Assembly (NCBI GenBank): GCA_024346835.1
Contig: AP024866.1
Location: 1,984,001-2,048,000 of the forward strand
DNA length: 64,000 bases
Source: Vibrio comitans
GTDB taxonomy: Bacteria > Pseudomonadota > Gammaproteobacteria > Enterobacterales > Vibrionaceae
Direction of reading: 5' to 3'
In this document: positions 60,573 through 64,000 of the stretch, piece by piece
Position numbering within the stretch: position 1 is the first letter of the stretch
Layout of the letters: the number at the start of each line of letters is the position of its first letter
Made by a program: the position numbers and the translations under genes
Notes under the pieces: model-generated
Told to the model about the DNA's origin: nothing
Database searches by the model: none
Seen by the model: only the letters and a program-made list of their open reading frames with translations

Positions 60573-61400
60573 TTATTTCATTCCAGACATTGTAATACCT
60601 TCAATAAATCGCTTCTGGGCACATAAATAAGCAATTATTAATGGTGCAACAATAACTGTTGCTGCGGCCATGAGTGGCCCATAGCTATCACCTGCTTCAT
60701 CACTCTTAAAAGCAACCACGCCAAGTGGTGGGGTATAAATATCTTGGCTATTGGCGACAATAAGAGGCCAGAAATAGTCATTCCAGTGCGCAACAATTGA
60801 GAATATACCAAAGGCAATAAGGGCTGGAATCGCGGTAGGAACCATAATGCGCCAGATAATGCTAAATTCGCTTAACCCATCTAATCGTGCCGCAGAGATT
60901 AAATCATCTGGGACCGAGTTAAAGAACTGTCTCATCAGGAATATACCAAACACAGATATTGAAAATGGAGCAATCAGTCCTTCATAACTATTCAGCCAAC
61001 CAAACTTATACATTAATAAGTACCATGGAATCGATACCGCCTGTGGTGGAATCATTAAACAGGCAAGAATAGCAATAAACACAACTTGCTTACCTTTAAA
61101 CTCCAGTTTTGCCAATGCATATGAGGCTGGTACTGCAATCGCAATTTGGCTCAAGAAAATTGCAACCGTCACGATTACCCCGTTCATCATAAACCTTAAT
61201 AAAGGCGTTTCTGAGAATGCGGTAGAATAATTCTCATAGGCTGCAAACCTTTCGGGCACTAGCCGTATTTCATTAATGAAAATTTCATCTTCTGGTTTAA
61301 ATGATGTCAGCATCATCCAAATAAACGGAAGAAGAAACATCAATGCTAATAGAATCAGTGTTATATGACGGAAAATCCCAAAAAAATCTATTTTCTTCAT
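60573..61400 (-). CDS. ABC importer permease (UgpE/MalG-like)
   Basis: 275 residues with six membrane spans and the permease loop SAARLDGLSEFSIIWRIMVPTAIPALIAFG (EAA-type motif). Ends EGITMSGMK, as usual in MalG/UgpE-type subunits. ATG overlaps the stop of the other permease by one base. Pairs with the permease at 61400-62329. Confidence 0.9.
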   Translation of the reverse strand: MKKIDFFGIFRHITLILLALMFLLPFIWMMLTSFKPEDEIFINEIRLVPERFAAYENYSTAFSETPLLRFMMNGVIVTVAIFLSQIAIAVPASYALAKLEFKGKQVVFIAILACLMIPPQAVSIPWYLLMYKFGWLNSYEGLIAPFSISVFGIFLMRQFFNSVPDDLISAARLDGLSEFSIIWRIMVPTAIPALIAFGIFSIVAHWNDYFWPLIVANSQDIYTPPLGVVAFKSDEAGDSYGPLMAAATVIVAPLIIAYLCAQKRFIEGITMSGMK

Positions 61401-62329
61401 TAGTAATGAACCTTCTTTTCCATAAAGCGCATTTTGATTACCGTAATAAGCAACACAATAAACAAGAAAATAACTGTAATTGCGGCTGCATAACTGGTTC
61501 TAAAGAATTGGAAACCTTCAACGTACATCAGGTGTAAAAGAACCTCAGAGCTCTTACCTGGCCCACCTTGAGTTAACACCTCAACGGTATCGAATACCTG
61601 GAATGCCTTGATGGCTGAAATCACAAGAACAAATAGTGTGACCGGCCCTAACATTGGCCAAGTAATCAGGCTAAAGCGCGACCAACCATTTGGCACCCCA
61701 TCCATTTCTGCTGCCTCATAAAGGTGTTTTGGAATCGCCATTAAACCAGACATAAATAGCACCATGTTGTAGCCAAGTTGATGCCAAATACCGATTCCAG
61801 CTAGGACATAGACCACGGTTTCAGGGTCATTTAACCAATTTTTACCATCAACACCAATTTTGGCTAGAATCATATTTAGTAAGCCAAAATCTGGCTGCAA
61901 AATATATTCCCACACAATTGACATTGCGATGAGGGTACCCATTACTGGCAGAAAAAATGCCGTACGATATATACCTTTACCACTCGGCCTCGACTCAATG
62001 AGGATCGCTATTGCTAAACCGCCGACGACTGAAAAGGGCAATACGATCGAAACGTACAACAGTGTATTTTTTAGCGCTTGCCAAAATGCACCGTCATTTT
62101 TTAACTCTACATAGTTATCAATCCCAACCCATGAAAAGGTGGTCATCCCCAACTGCCAATCAGTAAATGAAAGAGCAATGATCGCAATAATGGGCCCAAT
62201 CAGAAACAGAACCATTAATGAGATTGCAGGAAGTGTTAATAACCAAGCGGTATTCTGCTCTCTGATTTGCCCAAGTGTTTTTTTTACTTTGATGTTTTTC
62301 GGCAATGTTGCTGCAATATCTTGCGACAT
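61400..62329 (-). CDS. ABC importer permease (UgpA/MalF-like)
   Basis: 309 residues with six membrane spans. The EAA motif is YEAAEMDGVPNGWSRFSLITWPMLGPVTLFV. The long N-terminal cytoplasmic tail (SQDIAATLPKNIKVKKTLGQIREQN) is typical. Second half of the membrane channel, directly after the ATPase gene. Confidence 0.9.
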   Translation of the reverse strand: MSQDIAATLPKNIKVKKTLGQIREQNTAWLLTLPAISLMVLFLIGPIIAIIALSFTDWQLGMTTFSWVGIDNYVELKNDGAFWQALKNTLLYVSIVLPFSVVGGLAIAILIESRPSGKGIYRTAFFLPVMGTLIAMSIVWEYILQPDFGLLNMILAKIGVDGKNWLNDPETVVYVLAGIGIWHQLGYNMVLFMSGLMAIPKHLYEAAEMDGVPNGWSRFSLITWPMLGPVTLFVLVISAIKAFQVFDTVEVLTQGGPGKSSEVLLHLMYVEGFQFFRTSYAAAITVIFLFIVLLITVIKMRFMEKKVHY

Positions 62330-62330
62330 A

Positions 62331-63476
62331 TCAGGCAGCCTCCATCATAACGTCGATTTTTTGAATTCGATGACCATGGCGATTAAAGAACATAATTTTT
62401 CTGACATTGATTTGCAGATGAATGTTGCCACCTGGAACTAAACCTTCAGATTCATCAGCGGTCAACTTAATCGCTAGGCTTCCCTTTGCCCAAGGTGCAC
62501 TCGCAAATATAATTTTTTCTCCACCCATATTTTCAATATGAGTAATTACCGCTGACAAATTGCTCGCTTCGACTATTTTTAGGTCTTCTGAACGCACTGC
62601 GATAGTAATTGGCGCATCACAACTGGTTGCATTCAATTTGATACCCGAAAGCTCTTGGCCATCAAAAATAATACTGCCTTCATCATCCACCAAAGCTGGA
62701 ATCGTATTAATCTTCGGGCTTCCAATAAACTCTGCCACTTTGAGGTGGTTTGGGTTGTTATACATATTGTTTGGCGTATCAACCTGAATTAATTCACCTT
62801 CGACCAAAAGTGCAATACGATCTGACATCGTCATAGCCTCGACTTGGTCATGAGTGACATAGACAAAGGTTGTGCCAAGTTCGCGGTGAAGCTGTGTTAG
62901 CTCGCCTCGCATATGAACACGTAGTTTAGCGTCTAGATTTGACAGTGGTTCATCCATTAGGAATGCTGATGGCTCACGCACCATTGCGCGCCCTAGTGCA
63001 ACTCGTTGACACTGTCCACCTGAGAGCTCATTGGGTTTCCTATCAAGCAAGTGTTCAATATGCAATTGTGCAGCCACCTCTTGTACTCGAGCATCGACTT
63101 CTCTTAACGTCGCTTTACTGTCTTGTGACAACAGTGTCGCTAATGGAAGACGGTGCCAAAAGGGTGTACGCATGCGCAAAGGAACACGCATATTGTCTCT
63201 AACCGTAAGGTGGGGATAGAGCGCATAAGACTGAAACACCATGGCAAGATCACGCTCTTTTGGTCTTTTGTCTGAAATATCAGTGCCACCAATACGAATA
63301 GAGCCTGATGATTGTTCTTCTAATCCAGAAATGATGCGTAATAAGGTTGATTTACCGCTTCCTGAAGCGCCAACTAAGGTCATAAACTCGCCGTCTTTGA
63401 TCTCAAGGTTAATGCCTTTAAGGATCTCAGTTTGACCAAATGATTTTTTAATGTTCGAAAGATGAATATCTGCCAT
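62331..63476 (-). CDS. ABC importer ATPase (UgpC/MalK-like)
   Basis: 381 residues. Walker A GASGSGKST, Q-loop VFQSYALYP, signature LSGGQCQRVALG, Walker B AFLMDEPLSNLD, H-loop VYVTHDQ. The C-terminal regulatory OB-fold (IAVRSEDLKIV ... IHLQINVRKIMFFNRHGHRI) is that of MalK/UgpC-type ATPases. Energises import by the downstream permeases. The gene starts 21 bases after the PhnX stop. Confidence 0.92.
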   Translation of the reverse strand: MADIHLSNIKKSFGQTEILKGINLEIKDGEFMTLVGASGSGKSTLLRIISGLEEQSSGSIRIGGTDISDKRPKERDLAMVFQSYALYPHLTVRDNMRVPLRMRTPFWHRLPLATLLSQDSKATLREVDARVQEVAAQLHIEHLLDRKPNELSGGQCQRVALGRAMVREPSAFLMDEPLSNLDAKLRVHMRGELTQLHRELGTTFVYVTHDQVEAMTMSDRIALLVEGELIQVDTPNNMYNNPNHLKVAEFIGSPKINTIPALVDDEGSIIFDGQELSGIKLNATSCDAPITIAVRSEDLKIVEASNLSAVITHIENMGGEKIIFASAPWAKGSLAIKLTADESEGLVPGGNIHLQINVRKIMFFNRHGHRIQKIDVMMEAA

Positions 63477-63497
63477 GATGTTATGTCTTTATTTTGG

Positions 63498-64000
63498 TTA
63501 TGGACGTTCGCCGTCTGCAATACGGCGGTTGATGTCGGTAATGACCGAAGGAAGATCAGCAATGGTATCGATGACATAGTGAGCATTAGCAGCACGCATT
63601 TTATTACCTGCACGCTCTCTTGCCTGAGATATTTCATCTTCGGAAGCTTGTAAAAATTCATCCAGAGTAAAGCCTGCTTCATTGCCTGATAACGCGAGTC
63701 CAACTGTCCACATACCGGCATTCAGACCCTCATCAATCCCTGGAATCGCATCATCTACTTTTACACAGTGAGCAACATTGTTGATGCCAAGCTCAATGAC
63801 ATTCTGTAATGCCATCCATGGGCCAGGGCGACTCCCTGCCTCAAGATCATCACTGGCTACAACACAGTCTGGCTGGTAGCCCATTTGGTTCGCTGCCACA
63901 ACCAAGGCATCCATAACGGGACGAGGATAACCAGAGCATGAGCCGACTTTAATCTCATTCTCACGCAAGAACTCAAGTGTGTGTTTCGCACCTGGGATTA
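63498..64000 (-). CDS. phnX: Phosphonoacetaldehyde hydrolase PhnX, 5' end outside window
   Basis: Open to the right edge of the window. The last 166 or so residues include [45 protein letters not shown] and [26 protein letters not shown], which match the C-terminal half of phosphonoacetaldehyde hydrolase: motif II Ser-Gly-Tyr, the GRPxPWM motif in the variant GSRPGPWM, and motif [13 protein letters not shown]. The enzyme cleaves phosphonoacetaldehyde to acetaldehyde and phosphate, the second step of 2-aminoethylphosphonate breakdown. The PhnW transaminase may lie further right. Confidence 0.88.
   Translation of the reverse strand, partial: IPGAKHTLEFLRENEIKVGSCSGYPRPVMDALVVAANQMGYQPDCVVASDDLEAGSRPGPWMALQNVIELGINNVAHCVKVDDAIPGIDEGLNAGMWTVGLALSGNEAGFTLDEFLQASEDEISQARERAGNKMRAANAHYVIDTIADLPSVITDINRRIADGERP

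Overview
The window looks like a stretch of chromosome from a marine, Vibrionaceae-like gammaproteobacterium. This is inferred from gene content (YjeH, LrgAB, Alx with a manganese riboswitch, a Zur-controlled M23 endopeptidase, a DUF3332 lipoprotein, many paired regulators and porins), AT-leaning base composition and compact rho-independent terminators. I see no rRNA, tRNA, insertion sequence, CRISPR array or phage gene. A gene runs off each edge: a HAD phosphatase on the left and phosphonoacetaldehyde hydrolase (PhnX) on the right.

Layout. 0-5.3 kb: HAD phosphatase, small envelope proteins, a large lipoprotein and a YjeH-type amino-acid exporter. 5.3-12.3 kb: a porin with AraC and LacI regulators behind it, LrgA/LrgB with a divergent LysR gene, and a YdjM-type membrane hydrolase. 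12.3-25.3 kb: BCCT carrier, PBP1B-type peptidoglycan synthase, TRIC-type channel, VOC protein, isochorismatase-like hydrolase, ABC-F ATPase, glutathione S-transferase-like protein, Zur, and an unusual EF-G paralogue. 25.4-28.7 kb: a GH16 lipoprotein between two paralogous LacI regulators. 28.8-35.3 kb: Mn riboswitch and Alx, a Bcr/CflA pump, an M23 endopeptidase behind a Zur box, an L,D-transpeptidase-like protein, and a TyrP-type permease preceded by a possible aromatic-rich leader peptide.

35.4-53.1 kb is the most unusual part. It carries two versions of one gene set: tandem-DUF302 lipoprotein, beta-barrel outer-membrane protein, anaerobic sulfatase maturase (radical SAM/SPASM), DUF4345 membrane protein and periplasmic sulfatase. 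The right-hand version is interleaved with an iron-type alcohol dehydrogenase, an aldehyde dehydrogenase, a Rossmann oxidoreductase, a chalcone-isomerase-like secreted protein and a NemR-like TetR regulator. Six copies of a TAGACC-N4-GGTCTA-type operator are visible. In four promoters the left half-site is itself the -35 element, exactly 17 bp from a recognisable -10. I read this as a regulon coupling removal of sulfate from an alcohol ester to oxidation of the alcohol to aldehyde and acid, under an electrophile-sensing repressor. The substrate is unknown.

53.3-57.7 kb: cytochrome b561, two GNAT proteins, AraC and LysR regulators. 57.7-64 kb: a minus-strand cluster with PhnX, a Ugp-like ABC importer, a second HAD phosphatase and a GpdQ/CpdA-like phosphodiesterase. 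It suggests uptake and breakdown of a phosphonate, perhaps as a diester.
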